From contig NZ_CP067225.1 in assembly GCF_016617715.1 (NCBI RefSeq), positions 3,044,001 to 3,108,000 of the forward strand: a DNA stretch of 64,000 nt, read 5' to 3'. This DNA is from Paracoccus sp. MC1862. Lineage in GTDB: Bacteria; Pseudomonadota; Alphaproteobacteria; Rhodobacterales; Rhodobacteraceae. How positions within the stretch are numbered: position 1 is the stretch's first letter; every line of letters starts with the position of its first letter. Of the stretch, positions 18,204 through 27,424 are shown in pieces. The notes beneath the pieces were generated by a model that was given only the letters and a program-made list of their open reading frames with translations, was not told the origin of the DNA and did not search any database. Position numbers and translations under genes: made by a program.

Positions 18204-18226
18204 CAAGCCGCGCCAAGGCTCAACCG

Positions 18227-18598
18227 TTATTTCTGCGCGGAGCTATCGGGCAGAAGCCCGCGCAGTGCCGACAGGCGGTCGGCACTGGCCCCGGCCGCCG
18301 CCGCCTCGATCCCGCGGTAAAGCGCCAGCACCTGCCGCCCGGTGTCGGTCAGGCTGGCGCCGCCGCCGCCCGCGCCGCCGCGCGCGCTTTCCACCAAGGG
18401 CTCGCGGAACATCCCGTTCAGCGCCTCGACCAGCATCCAGGCGCGCTTGTAGCTCATCCCAAGCTCGCGCCCCGCGGCGGAAATCGAGCCGGTGCGCGCG
18501 ATCCCTTCCAGCAGCGCCGCCTTGCCTGGGCCGAGCATGGCGTTTTCGCCCAGGAACAGGCGGATGAAGAACTCGGGGTGCAGTCGCGGCGCGCTCAT
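18227..18598 (-). CDS. modE: ModE-type transcriptional regulator, DNA-binding domain only
   Basis: This 123-residue protein has the ModE/LysR-like winged helix: LLEGIARTGSISAAGRELGM, then SYKRAWMLVEALN. It stops at about the end of that domain and lacks the C-terminal molybdate-binding mop domains of E. coli ModE. It may therefore sense molybdate through a partner or act constitutively. It sits immediately upstream of modABC with the palindrome between. Start ATG 18598 gives the conserved N-terminus MSAPRLHPEFFIRLF. Confidence 0.85.
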   Translation of the reverse strand: MSAPRLHPEFFIRLFLGENAMLGPGKAALLEGIARTGSISAAGRELGMSYKRAWMLVEALNGMFREPLVESARGGAGGGGASLTDTGRQVLALYRGIEAAAAGASADRLSALRGLLPDSSAQK

Positions 18599-18648
18599 GC
18601 CCCAAGGTTCCCGCATCGCGGGGAGGGGGACAAGAGCGCGCCGGAAAG

Positions 18649-19530
18649 TCAGACCGTGCGGATGGTCAGCCGTGTGCCCCAAGGGTCGCGGGCGGCGATC
18701 TCTCCGCTGTCGGCCTCGCCCAGCCGCGAGGCGATCCCGGCCGCAACGCCGGGCGTCGCCAGCAGCTCGACCTCGGCCAGCCCCGTGTTGCCTTCAGGGC
18801 GTGGCCCCGCGCCGCGGCTGTTCCAGATGTTGGTGCCGATGTGGTGATGGTAGCCGTCCGAGCCGAAGAAGTTCGCCCCGTTGTAGCGGGTCATGACCTC
18901 GAACCCCAGCGCGCCGGCGTAAAAGGCCTCGGCCGGGTCAAGATCGCCGACCTGCAGGTGGACATGGCCGACGATGGTGCCGCCCGGCATCCCGGCAAAG
19001 GGTTTGCCGGTTCCGGCCGCCGCCAGGTCGTCCAGATCCAGCCGCAAAGTCGCCATCGCCACGGTGCCGTCCGGCACGATCGTCCAGTCGGCGCTGTCGC
19101 GGTCCCGGTAGATTTCGATGCCGTTGCCTTCGGGGTCGGTCAGATACAGCGCCTCGCTGACCAGGTGGTCCGAAGCGCCGTCCAGGGCCGCACGTTGGCC
19201 CGCGGCATGGATCAGCCAGTCGGCCAGCGCGGCGCGGTCGGGCAGAAGGAAGGCGGTGTGGAACAGCCCGGCCTGGTGGCGGTCGGACAACTGCGCCCGG
19301 GGATCGTGGCGCAGGTCCAGCAGCACCCGGTCGCCCGCGCCCAGCCGGTGGCCCCGGGCGTCCGCTTCGATCAGCCGCAGGCCGATGATGTCCTGGTAGA
19401 AGCGGCTGACCCGGTCCAGGTCGCGCACGGTCAGGGCGACCGTTCCGATCCGCAGGGGCGATCCTCCTGATGTGATGCCCGCGCGGGCGGGCTCCCCTTG
19501 CGGGGCGGCATGGGGCTTTGCTTGGCGCAT
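18649..19530 (-). CDS. VOC (glyoxalase/extradiol dioxygenase fold) protein
   Basis: This 293-residue protein contains two vicinal-oxygen-chelate modules. The first starts at IGTVALTVRDLDRVSRFYQ (about residue 30), the second at IVGHVHLQVGDLDPAEAFYAG (about residue 195). His and Glu ligands for a metal are present (FHTAF, VGHVHL, GYHHHIGTNIW). It resembles CatE-like catechol 2,3-dioxygenases and related enzymes of unknown substrate. ATG 19530 has GGAG upstream; an in-frame ATG at 19560 is possible. Confidence 0.75.
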   Translation of the reverse strand: MRQAKPHAAPQGEPARAGITSGGSPLRIGTVALTVRDLDRVSRFYQDIIGLRLIEADARGHRLGAGDRVLLDLRHDPRAQLSDRHQAGLFHTAFLLPDRAALADWLIHAAGQRAALDGASDHLVSEALYLTDPEGNGIEIYRDRDSADWTIVPDGTVAMATLRLDLDDLAAAGTGKPFAGMPGGTIVGHVHLQVGDLDPAEAFYAGALGFEVMTRYNGANFFGSDGYHHHIGTNIWNSRGAGPRPEGNTGLAEVELLATPGVAAGIASRLGEADSGEIAARDPWGTRLTIRTV

Positions 19531-19799
19531 GGTGATCTCCATCATCCGGTTGAACTTCATATGGAGCCTTGCCGCGGCCCTGATAACCGCCCCGCCGGGA
19601 AGGAGAACTTGCCCCATCGGGAAGGAATGGCGACCGTTCCTTCAGGCAGCCATTGCGGCGCCTGAGATGGCGCGGGCAGGGACGAGGCGAGGCATGGCTT
19701 TTCCGCAGGACGCATCGGTTCGGATGCCGGGCATGGGCAGGGTCCGAAAGCGCATGGTCCCGGCCTGCCGGTCGAAGGGGCCGGGACGCGGCAGGTCCG
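19531..19799. other. Non-coding gap between VOC gene and cytochrome b561 remnant
   Basis: This 269-bp GC-rich stretch has no convincing gene on either strand. It contains one inverted repeat, GAAGGAA (19621-19627) and TTCCTTC (19637-19643), of unknown meaning. It directly borders the decayed region that follows. Confidence 0.4.
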
Positions 19800-20102
19800 T
19801 CAGTTCGCCGCGCGCCTGCACCCCCGCATCCGGGCCAGCGTGCCGTCGCGCCATATGGATTCGTGGGCGCCTGCCATGACGATGTGCCCCGCGATCAGGA
19901 TCGACAGCAGCCAGCCCGGTTCGCCATGCAGCAGGCCGCCCGGGTTGACCATCCAGCCGATCGGCGGCTCCTGCGCCGCGAAGATCGTGAAGCCGAAGGG
20001 CGCGAAGTCCCGGTTGCTGCCATAAGTGCGGATCAGGGTGATCGTGGGCACAGCCAGCATCACGGCATACAGCACCGCATGGTTCAGCAAGGCCGCGCGG
20101 CC
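19800..20102 (-). pseudogene. Cytochrome b561-family remnant, N-terminus missing
   Basis: About 100 residues remain of a diheme membrane cytochrome b561. The readable part starts in-frame after a stop at 20103-20105 (GRAALLNHAVLYAVMLAVP). It retains two of the usual four helices and ends with LIAGHIVMAGAHESIWRDG, which carries the C-terminal heme-ligand His pattern. Full-length members are about 170-180 residues, so the first one or two helices, with their heme ligands, are gone. The break faces the truncated FecCD gene at 20113. Confidence 0.75.
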
Positions 20103-20112
20103 TCAGGAATGA

Positions 20113-20460
20113 TGGCCATGGGCGGGGCGGTCGTTCGGGCAGGCGCGCAGCTTCGGCGTGGCGCGCCTGAAGCGCTGGTCGCGGCTGCGGGTCAGCCTGC
20201 TAGCGGTTTCGGCTGTGTCGATGGTGGGCGTGATCGGCTTCGTGGGCCTTGCGGGGCCGCATATCGCCCGGATGCTGCTGGGTGAGGATCCCCGCTTCTT
20301 CCTGCCCGGCAGCCTGCTGGCGGGGGCAGTCATAATGTCGCTGGCCTCGCTGGTGTCCAAGACTGTCGTGCCGGGAGTGCTGCTGCCTGTAGGGCTTGTG
20401 ACCTCGCTGATCGGGCTGCCGATCTTCGTCTCGCTGATCCTGCGGGGATACAGGCGGTGA
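20113..20460 (+). pseudogene. FecCD-family siderophore permease remnant, N-terminus missing
   Basis: Only the last ~100 residues of a ~330-residue iron-siderophore/cobalamin permease remain: GQARSFGVARLKRW, then the conserved GVIGFVGLAGPHIARMLLG and two final helices. An in-frame stop (TGA at 20110) lies just before the homologous part, and no start for a full protein is visible. It overlaps the ATPase gene as GTGA, the normal arrangement of an intact operon. A deletion has removed its 5' end and, with it, the promoter side of the neighbouring cytochrome gene. Confidence 0.8.
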
Positions 20461-21202
20461 GCGGCCTGCGGATCGAGGAACTGACCGTTTCCTACGGCCG
20501 TCGCCGCGTCCTCGAGGGGCCGGACCTGCCGCCCCTGATGCCCGGCGAGATCGTGGTGCTGACGGGACCGGACGCGGCCGGCAAATCCTCGCTGCTGAAG
20601 GGGATTGCCGGGTTTCTGCCGGTGCGCGGCCGGGTGATGTTCGGGGCCGCGACCTTTCGGCGCTGTCCGCTGTGGACCGGGCGCAGACCTTGGGCTTCAT
20701 GCCGCAAACGCTGCCCTCGGGGGCGGCGCTGTCGGTCCTGGAAACCGTGATCGCCACGCGCTCGGCCAGCAGCGAGGGGACGGGCGCCGACCGGGCGGCG
20801 ATTGCGGTGCTGGACCGGCTCGGCATCGGCGACCTGGCGCTGGATCGGCTGTCGGGCGGGCAGCGGCAGATGGCGGGGCTGGCGCGGGCGCTGGTCCGTG
20901 ACCCCGCGCTCTTGCTGCTGGACGAGCCGACCAGCGCCTTGGACATGGACCGGCAGGTCCGCCTGGTGACCGAGGTGCGCCGCGTTGCCGCCGAGGGAGG
21001 GGTGGTGCTGCACGACCTTGCCCTTGCCGCGCAATGGGCCGACCGCATCGCCGTGCTGCACCGGGGCCGGCTTCACAGCTTCGGCACCCCAGCCGAGGTC
21101 GTCACGCCGAAGATGCTGGCCGATGTCCATGGTGTCGAGGCGCGGGTCGAGCGTTGCTCTCGCGGCCGTCTCATGGTGCTGATCGACGGCGAGAGCGCCT
21201 GA
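20457..21202 (+). pseudogene. Siderophore ABC transporter ATPase with a frameshift
   Basis: The 5' part encodes LRIEELTVSYGRRRVLEGPDL and Walker A GPDAAGKSSLLKGIAG. At the G-run 20643-20646 the frame is lost. The continuation is in another frame as DLSALSAVDRAQTLGFMPQT, then LSGGQRQMAGLARALV and LLLLDEPTSALDMD. One extra G in that run would restore FGGRDLSALSAVDR, the usual FepC/FhuC-type sequence. Joined, it is about 250 residues, a normal length. It could be a true mutation or a homopolymer error in the assembly. The adjacent truncated permease argues for real decay. Confidence 0.85.
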
Positions 21203-21260
21203 GCGGTTTACATTCCGCGCGCGGCCGGTTGTCCTGTGCCCGTTCCATGAGGTGTCCTCC

Positions 21261-22466
21261 ATGATCTACCGCGCCGCCGCCACCCTTGTCGGAGCGGCGC
21301 TGCGCGCTGCGGTTCCGCTGGCGGGCGTGGCCTTGCGCGAGCGGCTGGTGCTGGACGCCCTTCCCCTCCCGGTCGAGGGCGGCATCTGGGTCCATGGCGC
21401 GAGTGTCGGCGAACTGAACTCGGCCCGTGCGGTGATCGAGGCGCTGGCCGCCGAACGCCCGCTGCTTGTGACGGCGAATACGGAAACCGGCCGGGCGGTG
21501 GCGCAGGGCTGGGGCTTGCCCGCGCGGCTGGCGCCGTTGGACGTGCCGGGGGCCGTCGCCCGCTTCCTCGACGCCGCCCGGCCCGCGCTGATGCTGACGG
21601 TCGAGAACGAGATTTGGCCCAACCGCGCCGCATTCGCGCGCCGCCGGGGCATCGCGCAGGCGATGATCGGGGCACGGATGTCGGAACGCTCGGCCCGGCG
21701 CTGGGGCAGGGCGCGCGGTCTCATCGGCCCGGTGCTGGAGGGGCTGGATCTGCTGTCGGCGCAGGACAAGGGGACCGAGGTGCGGCTGCGCGCGCTTGGC
21801 CTGCCGGAAGGGGCAATCGCGCCACGGCTGAACCTCAAGCTGCTCGGCCCCGCCGCGATCCGGCCGCCCCAGGACGCACCCGGGCGGGATCGCGTCTGGC
21901 TCGCCGCCTCGACCCACGAGGGCGAGGAAGCGCCGATCCTTGCCGCCCATGCGAGCCTGCTGGCGCGCTTTCCGGGGCTGCGGCTGATCCTCGCCCCCCG
22001 CCACCCGCGCCGGGCCGAAGAGGTCGCGGGGCTGATCGCCGCGCAGGGCTTCGAGGTCGCCCGCCTTGGCGACCGCGGCATCGCCGAGGCGGGCGAGCCG
22101 CCGGTCCTGCTGGTCGACCGGCTGGGCGTCATGGCCGAAGCCTACAGGGCGGCGGGCACCTGCCTGACCGGCGGTTCCCTGTCCGACCGCGGCGGCCATA
22201 CCCCGTGGGAACCCGCCGCCTGGCGCTGCGCGCTGCTGCACGGGCCGCATGTCGCGAATTTCAGCGCCGATTATGCGCTGCTGGGCGCGCAGGGGGCAGC
22301 GCGGCAGGTCCGGGCGGATACGCTGGGGGGCGAACTGGCCGCGATCCTGTCCGATCCCCCGCGTCGCCATGCGATGGGACAGGCGGCGCGGCGGGCGCTG
22401 GACGCCGCCGCGCCCGATCCGGCAGACCTTGTCGCCCGGCTGCTGGCGCTGGCACCGCCCGCCTGA
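21261..22466 (+). CDS. waaA: 3-deoxy-D-manno-octulosonic acid (Kdo) transferase
   Basis: This 401-residue GT30 enzyme transfers Kdo from CMP-Kdo to lipid A at the inner face of the membrane. The hallmark GGIWVHGASVGELNS is at residues 40-54, with catalytic Glu51. VENEIWPNR and the C-terminal GGSLSDRGGHTPWEPA (the nucleotide-sugar site) are also present. ATG 21261 has an AGG ribosome site 8 bases upstream. The enzyme is slightly short but within the range for alphaproteobacterial KdtA. Confidence 0.92.
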   Translation: MIYRAAATLVGAALRAAVPLAGVALRERLVLDALPLPVEGGIWVHGASVGELNSARAVIEALAAERPLLVTANTETGRAVAQGWGLPARLAPLDVPGAVARFLDAARPALMLTVENEIWPNRAAFARRRGIAQAMIGARMSERSARRWGRARGLIGPVLEGLDLLSAQDKGTEVRLRALGLPEGAIAPRLNLKLLGPAAIRPPQDAPGRDRVWLAASTHEGEEAPILAAHASLLARFPGLRLILAPRHPRRAEEVAGLIAAQGFEVARLGDRGIAEAGEPPVLLVDRLGVMAEAYRAAGTCLTGGSLSDRGGHTPWEPAAWRCALLHGPHVANFSADYALLGAQGAARQVRADTLGGELAAILSDPPRRHAMGQAARRALDAAAPDPADLVARLLALAPPA

Positions 22467-22525
22467 TCCGCCTTCCGCCGCCCTCGGGGAATGCCTATAT
22501 TCAACGCCCTGGAGGGTTGAACCGC

Positions 22526-22948
22526 ATGATCCGTTATGCACTGCGCTGCGACAAGGGGCACGATTTCGACGGCTGGTTCCGCTCGGCCGCGGGCTTTGAC
22601 AGGCTGAACGCGGAAGGGCAGGTGAACTGTTCCATCTGCGGCAGCGCCGCCGTCGAAAAGGCGCCGATGGCCCCGGCGGTGCCCTCGCGCGACGAGACGG
22701 GGGCGCGGCCGCTCGACCAGCCCGGCTCGGCGCTCGAGGCGGCGATGACGATGCTGCGCCGGCATGTCGAGGAAAACTCCGACTATGTCGGCGAGAGCTT
22801 CGCGGCAACCGCGCGGCAGATGCATGACGGCGAGATCCCGCACCGCCTGATCCACGGAGAGGCGCGGCCGGATGAGGCGCGCAAGCTGCTGGAAGACGGC
22901 GTGCCGGTCGCGCCGCTGCCCTTCCGCGTCACCCGCAAGCTGAGCTGA
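22526..22948 (+). CDS. DUF1178 family protein
   Basis: This 140-residue conserved protein of unknown function is common in Rhodobacteraceae. It has MIRYALRCDKGHDFDGWF and the pair CDKGH and CSICG, suggesting a small zinc ribbon, and ends in VAPLPFRVTRKL. ATG 22526 has GGAGG 9 bases upstream. It follows waaA by 59 bases and may be co-transcribed. I do not propose a function. Confidence 0.85.
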   Translation: MIRYALRCDKGHDFDGWFRSAAGFDRLNAEGQVNCSICGSAAVEKAPMAPAVPSRDETGARPLDQPGSALEAAMTMLRRHVEENSDYVGESFAATARQMHDGEIPHRLIHGEARPDEARKLLEDGVPVAPLPFRVTRKLS

Positions 22949-22966
22949 GACGCCTGCGGAAATGGA

Positions 22967-22991
22967 AAAGACCGACGGAAAGCCGGTCTTT
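22967..22991 (+). terminator. Hairpin terminator after DUF1178 gene
   Basis: An 8-bp stem, AAAGACCG (22967-22974) with CGGTCTTT (22984-22991), closes a 9-base loop. It lies between two convergent genes (DUF1178 and the RTX-Hint gene). The 3' arm ends in TTT and the other strand also ends in TTT, so it could work in both directions. Confidence 0.6.
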
Positions 22992-23012
22992 CTGATGCCC
23001 TTCCGATGTCCT

Positions 23013-25754
23013 TCAGGACACCAGCGGCTTGTTGTTCTGGACGTGCCGCATCGCCAGCTTGCGCCCCATGCGGCCCGACGCCATCGTGCGGGCGGCGGGA
23101 TAGCTGACGCTTTCGTCCCGCAGTTCGGGGAAGATCGCGAAGATCTCGTCGCGCCCGGCCTCGCCCGCCATGTTCAGCGCGTTGCGCCCCGGATGCAGCG
23201 ATTCCGTTTCGGCGCCGTTCGACCAGACCACCTGATGGTCGTCGAACAGGAAGTGGACGTAATCGACGCCCGCCAGATCCTCGGCCACGTCGATGCCGTC
23301 GACCAGCAGCAACTGCTTGGCCGCGACCAGAACCTCGGGTGCGCCGAACAGACGCTGCGCCAGCTTCGAGCGGACCAGCACCCGGTGCTGCGGCGACACC
23401 ACCAGGTCGGCCCGGGGCGTGCCGCGTCCCAGCGCGCCCGCCCTGATGCGGATCGGGCGCAGGTTCGGCGCGGCCTCAAGCTCGGCCTCGGTCAGGTGGC
23501 GGTGCCCGATCCAGCGGATCGGCTGGGGGCCTGCGTCCCTTGTCGTGACCAGCATCCCGACCTGAAGGTCGCCTGCGGGAACCCGGCCCTCGGGCGTGTC
23601 GATCAGCGCGTCGGCGCCGAAGCAGAGAACTGCTACGCTGTCATTCGTGAGGCTGTCGCCCGCCACCGCCGTGTTATTATTGCGAATGCTCAGCGTAAAC
23701 GCCTGCTGGAAGCCGTTTGCGGTCGTGATGCTGTTCAACACCCCGTCGTCAGCCTGGTCCGCATGCAACCAGCCAAGCGCGTTCTGGTAGGTTGCAAGCC
23801 CCTGCGCCGCGCGCGAGGCGTTAAGGATCGCAAGGTTGGCATCGTTGTAATAGCTGCCGAGGTCGACCTGATCGTTGTCTCCGGTGAGGCTATCGACCGT
23901 GAAGTCGGTGATCACGTCTCCCGTGCGGACGACGAACACGTCACTGCCGGCACCCCCGGTCAGCATGTTGTTGCCTGTGCCGCCATCCAGCGTATCGTTG
24001 CCATCCCCGCCTTCAAGCACATCGTCGCCTGCGCCGCCGAACAGGCGGTCCGCGCCCGCGCCGCCAACCAGCGAGTCATTTCCGTCCCCGCCCTCGAGCA
24101 GATCAGCGCCCTCGCCGCCCAGAAGCGTGTCGCGGCCGGCGCCACCCTGCAGGATGTCGTTGCCGGCGCCTCCTTCCAGCGAGTCGTCGCCGAAGCCGCC
24201 GAGGATCGAATCGTTGCCGTCGCCGCCGAACAGGCGGTCCGCGCCGCCGAGGCTGTCGGTGCCGTTGATGTCGTCGCCGTAGATCGTGTCGTCGCCGGCA
24301 TTGCCGTAGATGATGTCGGCGCCCCGGCCGCCGGTGACGGTATCGTTGCCTGCGCCGGCAATGACCGAGTCGTTGCCATCGCCTGCGAAGATGCTGTCCG
24401 CACCGCCGAGCGAGTCGGCTCCTGCCGTATCATCGCCGTAGATCGTGTCGTCGCCGGCATTGCCGTAGAGGGTGTCGGCGCCCAGCCCGCCGGTGACGGT
24501 ATCGTTGCCCGCCCCGGCAATGACCGAGTCGTTGCCATCGCCTGCGAAGATGTTGTCCGCACCGCCGAGCGAGTCGGCTCCTGCCGTATCATCGCCGTAG
24601 ATCGTGTCGTTTCCGGCATTGCCGTAGAGGGTGTCGGCGCCCAGCCCGCCGATGACGGTGTCGTTGCCAGCACCGGCATAGACCGTATCGTTCCCGAAGC
24701 CGGCAACGATGCTGTCTTCCCCGTCGCCGGCGTCGATCAGATCATTGCCGCCGAGGGTGTCGGTTCCCGCGATGTCGTCACCATAGATGGTGTCGTTTCC
24801 GATGCCGCCCGAGATGCGATCATCGATGGTGCCACCCTCGCCACTGCCACGGCCCGTGCTGAGCGTGATGCCGGGATCCCCGTCCCACAACCCGCCGATG
24901 ATGGAATCGTCGCCGCTGCCGCCGAAAAGGTAATCCGACCCGGTCAGGCCGTTGATGGTGTCATTCCCGCCGGCACCGTCGATATAGTTCGCATAGGTTG
25001 ACCCGTCTGCATCGACGCCGTCGCCATTGGTCCCGGTGATGTTGTCGCCGAAAGCGGTGCCGATGATGCCATCGATGCCCGAAAGGGTATCCGTCCCTAG
25101 GCCCGGCACGCTGACGGTGAACGAGTTGGCAGACATGATGATGGTCGCGCCGCCGGTCGCGCCCGCGGAATAATCCGCGATGTCCAGTCCCATGCCGCCG
25201 TCCAGCACATCGTTGCCGGTCCCGCCGATCAGGCGGTCCCAGCCGCCCTGGCCGTACAGGGTGTCGTTGCCCGCGCCACCATTGAGGACGTCGGTGTCCG
25301 TGGCGCCACCCGCGCCGGGCGGATTCGGGTTGGTGATCGTGCCAGCGTCGCCACCGCCTCTCAGAACGTCGGGACCCCCAAGTCCATTGATCGTATTGGG
25401 GCTGGTGGTGCCGTTGAGCGTCTCGGTTAAGAGGTTAGTGTTGGAGCCGGTTATCGGCGCATTGGTGGTGTAGATCGGCGAGATATGAACGGTCGCCGTG
25501 TCGATCGTCAGGCCCGAGGAAGCGGGCACGAAGAAGACGTCGTTGCCAGAGGCATAGAAGGTGCCGGCGATCGGACGTGAGGGGAACGTCTCTCCGCTTG
25601 CGGTTTCGCGGCCGGCCGCCAGGATGCTGCCTGCGCCGATGCGGGGAATGGCATCCGCAAAGTCCGTGGGCGTCGTTGCGACGGCGTCTCCATACCAGAG
25701 CGTATTGTCGCTGAGCGTCCCGGTATTGAGGTTGACGCGGTAGCCGGTGGGCAT
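23013..25754 (-). CDS. RTX calcium-binding protein with C-terminal Hint domain
   Basis: This protein has about 913 residues. Residues 1-130 form an N-terminal segment, then many RTX nonapeptides (GGAGNDTLYGQGG, GGTGNDVLDGG and so on) run to about residue 620. The C-terminal Hint module starts at VLCFGADALIDTPEGRVPAGD and continues with LVVSPQHRVLVRS, as in many rhodobacterial surface proteins. The Hint domain may self-cleave or attach the protein to the cell surface. The middle is a 53-residue repeat present three times. ATG 25754 is favoured over 25760 because GGAG is better spaced from it. No Sec signal is seen; type I secretion is likely. Confidence 0.85.
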   Translation of the reverse strand: MPTGYRVNLNTGTLSDNTLWYGDAVATTPTDFADAIPRIGAGSILAAGRETASGETFPSRPIAGTFYASGNDVFFVPASSGLTIDTATVHISPIYTTNAPITGSNTNLLTETLNGTTSPNTINGLGGPDVLRGGGDAGTITNPNPPGAGGATDTDVLNGGAGNDTLYGQGGWDRLIGGTGNDVLDGGMGLDIADYSAGATGGATIIMSANSFTVSVPGLGTDTLSGIDGIIGTAFGDNITGTNGDGVDADGSTYANYIDGAGGNDTINGLTGSDYLFGGSGDDSIIGGLWDGDPGITLSTGRGSGEGGTIDDRISGGIGNDTIYGDDIAGTDTLGGNDLIDAGDGEDSIVAGFGNDTVYAGAGNDTVIGGLGADTLYGNAGNDTIYGDDTAGADSLGGADNIFAGDGNDSVIAGAGNDTVTGGLGADTLYGNAGDDTIYGDDTAGADSLGGADSIFAGDGNDSVIAGAGNDTVTGGRGADIIYGNAGDDTIYGDDINGTDSLGGADRLFGGDGNDSILGGFGDDSLEGGAGNDILQGGAGRDTLLGGEGADLLEGGDGNDSLVGGAGADRLFGGAGDDVLEGGDGNDTLDGGTGNNMLTGGAGSDVFVVRTGDVITDFTVDSLTGDNDQVDLGSYYNDANLAILNASRAAQGLATYQNALGWLHADQADDGVLNSITTANGFQQAFTLSIRNNNTAVAGDSLTNDSVAVLCFGADALIDTPEGRVPAGDLQVGMLVTTRDAGPQPIRWIGHRHLTEAELEAAPNLRPIRIRAGALGRGTPRADLVVSPQHRVLVRSKLAQRLFGAPEVLVAAKQLLLVDGIDVAEDLAGVDYVHFLFDDHQVVWSNGAETESLHPGRNALNMAGEAGRDEIFAIFPELRDESVSYPAARTMASGRMGRKLAMRHVQNNKPLVS
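24241..24717 (-). repeat. Three 159-bp tandem repeats coding for 53-residue RTX units
   Basis: Units start at 24241, 24400 and 24559 with a period of exactly 159 bases. Long stretches are identical between the second and third units (for example from 24401 and 24560). Each encodes a GNDTVTGGLGADTLYGNAGD-like stretch ending in SLGGAD. A related fourth unit nearby is longer by 27 bases, exactly one nonapeptide. The identity suggests recent duplication, and copy number may vary between strains. Confidence 0.85.
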
Positions 25755-25760
25755 GATCAT

Positions 25761-26113
25761 GCTCCGTTTTCAAATCAAGGTCATCACCGGCAGGACCGGC
25801 CTGTGCGCCTGTTCGAAGCGCGAGATACGGCTTCGCACGGGAAGCAAAGCCGACGACCAATGAGGCTGAATGAATGCGATTCCGCCCTGGGGGCCGGATC
25901 AAGCGAACTTTCAGACTGCAGCCCGCCGAGGCGGCCGAATCGTCGGGCAAGATACCCGTTTAAAGTGCGTATACCCTAACATTACACGGTTAACGCGAAA
26001 ACCCGGAAAAACATCGCCCTGCCATCCAGTTGCAAGGATGCCGCACTTGCCCTTGCGCGGGCGCGGCCCTAAGAGCCTGCCGTCCGAAACCTGCGACTGG
26101 GGGGCTTGTCTGG
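25761..26113. other. Intergenic promoter region between RTX-Hint gene and lysC
   Basis: This 353-bp gap separates divergent genes. It has no credible coding frame. From about 25955 to 26012 it is AT-rich compared with the surroundings and contains the palindromes GTATAC (25969-25974) and GTTAAC (25989-25994). It should hold promoters for both flanking genes, but I cannot assign -35/-10 boxes with confidence. Confidence 0.5.
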
Positions 26114-27370
26114 ATGCCGCTTCTGGTGATGAAATTCGGCGGCACCTCGGTGGCCGACCTCGACCGCATCGCGAATGCCGCCCGAAAGGTGCAGCGCGAG
26201 GTCGAACGCGGCTACGACGTCATCGTCATCGTCAGCGCCATGTCGGGCAAGACCAACGAACTCGTGGGCTGGGTCGAGGGCACCTCGCGGCTTTACGATG
26301 CGCGGGAATACGACGCCGTGGTCGCGAGCGGAGAGAACGTGACGGCGGGGCTGATGGCGCTGCGGCTGCAGGAAATGGGCGTGCCCGCGCGAAGCTGGCA
26401 GGGCTGGCAGGTGCCGATCAACACCACCGCCCAGCACGGGGCGGCGCGGTTCCTGTCGATCCCGCGCGAGAACGTCGATCAGAAATTCGCCGAAGGGATG
26501 AAGGTCGCCGTGGTCGCGGGCTTCCAGGGGATCGGGCCGGACGGGCGGATCACCACGCTGGGGCGCGGCGGGTCCGACACCACGGCCGTGGCCTTCGCCG
26601 CCGCCTTCGGGGCGGAACGCTGCGACATCTACACCGACGTGGACGGCGTCTATACGACCGATCCGCGCATCAGCGACAAGGCCCGCAAGCTGGACCGCAT
26701 CGCCTTCGAGGAGATGCTGGAACTGGCCTCGCTGGGCGCCAAGGTGCTGCAGACGCGCTCGGTCGAGCTGGCGATGCGTTTCAACGTGCGCCTGCGGGTG
26801 CTGTCGTCCTTTGACGAAACCGACGAAACCAGCGGCACGCTGGTCTGTGCTGAGGATGAAATCATGGAATCCAGGGTCGTTTCCGGCATTGCCTACTCGC
26901 GCGACGAGGCCAAGATCACGCTGGTCACGGTCGAGGACCGCCCCGGCATCTCGGCCGCCATCTTCGAGCCCTTGGCCGAAGCGGGGGTCAACGTGGACAT
27001 GATCGTCCAGAACATTTCCGAACGCGACTACGAGGATCATCCGGGCGCCGTGACGGACATGACCTTTTCGGTGCCGGTCAACCAGGTCGAACGCGCCCGC
27101 AAGGCGATGGAACAGGCTCGCGAAAACGGCAAGATCGCCTATGACGACCTGGCCGTCGATACCGAAGTGGCCAAGGTCTCGGTCGTGGGCATCGGGATGC
27201 GGTCCCACGCGGGCGTTGCCGCGCGCATGTTCCGGGCACTTGCCGACGAGAACATCAACATCAAGGTCATCTCAACCAGCGAGATCAAGATTTCGGTGCT
27301 GATCGACCGCAAGTATATGGAACTGGCGGTTCAGGCACTGCATGATGCCTTTGAGCTGGAAAAAGCCTGA
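26114..27370 (+). CDS. lysC: Aspartate kinase
   Basis: This 418-residue enzyme phosphorylates aspartate, the first step to lysine, threonine and methionine. The kinase signature is [13 protein letters not shown] at the start, with [18 protein letters not shown] near residue 155. Two ACT domains follow ([22 protein letters not shown] and [19 protein letters not shown]), so feedback inhibition by end products is expected. ATG 26114 begins the conserved part. It is followed directly by ptsP, an order common in alphaproteobacteria. Confidence 0.95.
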   Translation: MPLLVMKFGGTSVADLDRIANAARKVQREVERGYDVIVIVSAMSGKTNELVGWVEGTSRLYDAREYDAVVASGENVTAGLMALRLQEMGVPARSWQGWQVPINTTAQHGAARFLSIPRENVDQKFAEGMKVAVVAGFQGIGPDGRITTLGRGGSDTTAVAFAAAFGAERCDIYTDVDGVYTTDPRISDKARKLDRIAFEEMLELASLGAKVLQTRSVELAMRFNVRLRVLSSFDETDETSGTLVCAEDEIMESRVVSGIAYSRDEAKITLVTVEDRPGISAAIFEPLAEAGVNVDMIVQNISERDYEDHPGAVTDMTFSVPVNQVERARKAMEQARENGKIAYDDLAVDTEVAKVSVVGIGMRSHAGVAARMFRALADENINIKVISTSEIKISVLIDRKYMELAVQALHDAFELEKA

Positions 27371-27424
27371 TTGACGCGCGTCGGTCACGGCCCGCTCGTG
27401 ATCGCGGAAAGGAACGCGCCACCC

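Noticed and set aside
19642..19854. Small minus-strand frame near the cytochrome b561 remnant
   Set aside because: No ribosome site or conserved pattern, and it overlaps the remnant's 3' end.
24241..24717. Regular repeats that could be taken for a CRISPR array
   Set aside because: The 159-bp period codes in frame for RTX units and there are no short repeats with unique spacers.
22962..25001. A 679-codon plus-strand frame over the RTX gene
   Set aside because: It is the antisense of the repeated RTX codons. Its apparent repeats (AVDRVVAGIAV) mirror the RTX repeats.
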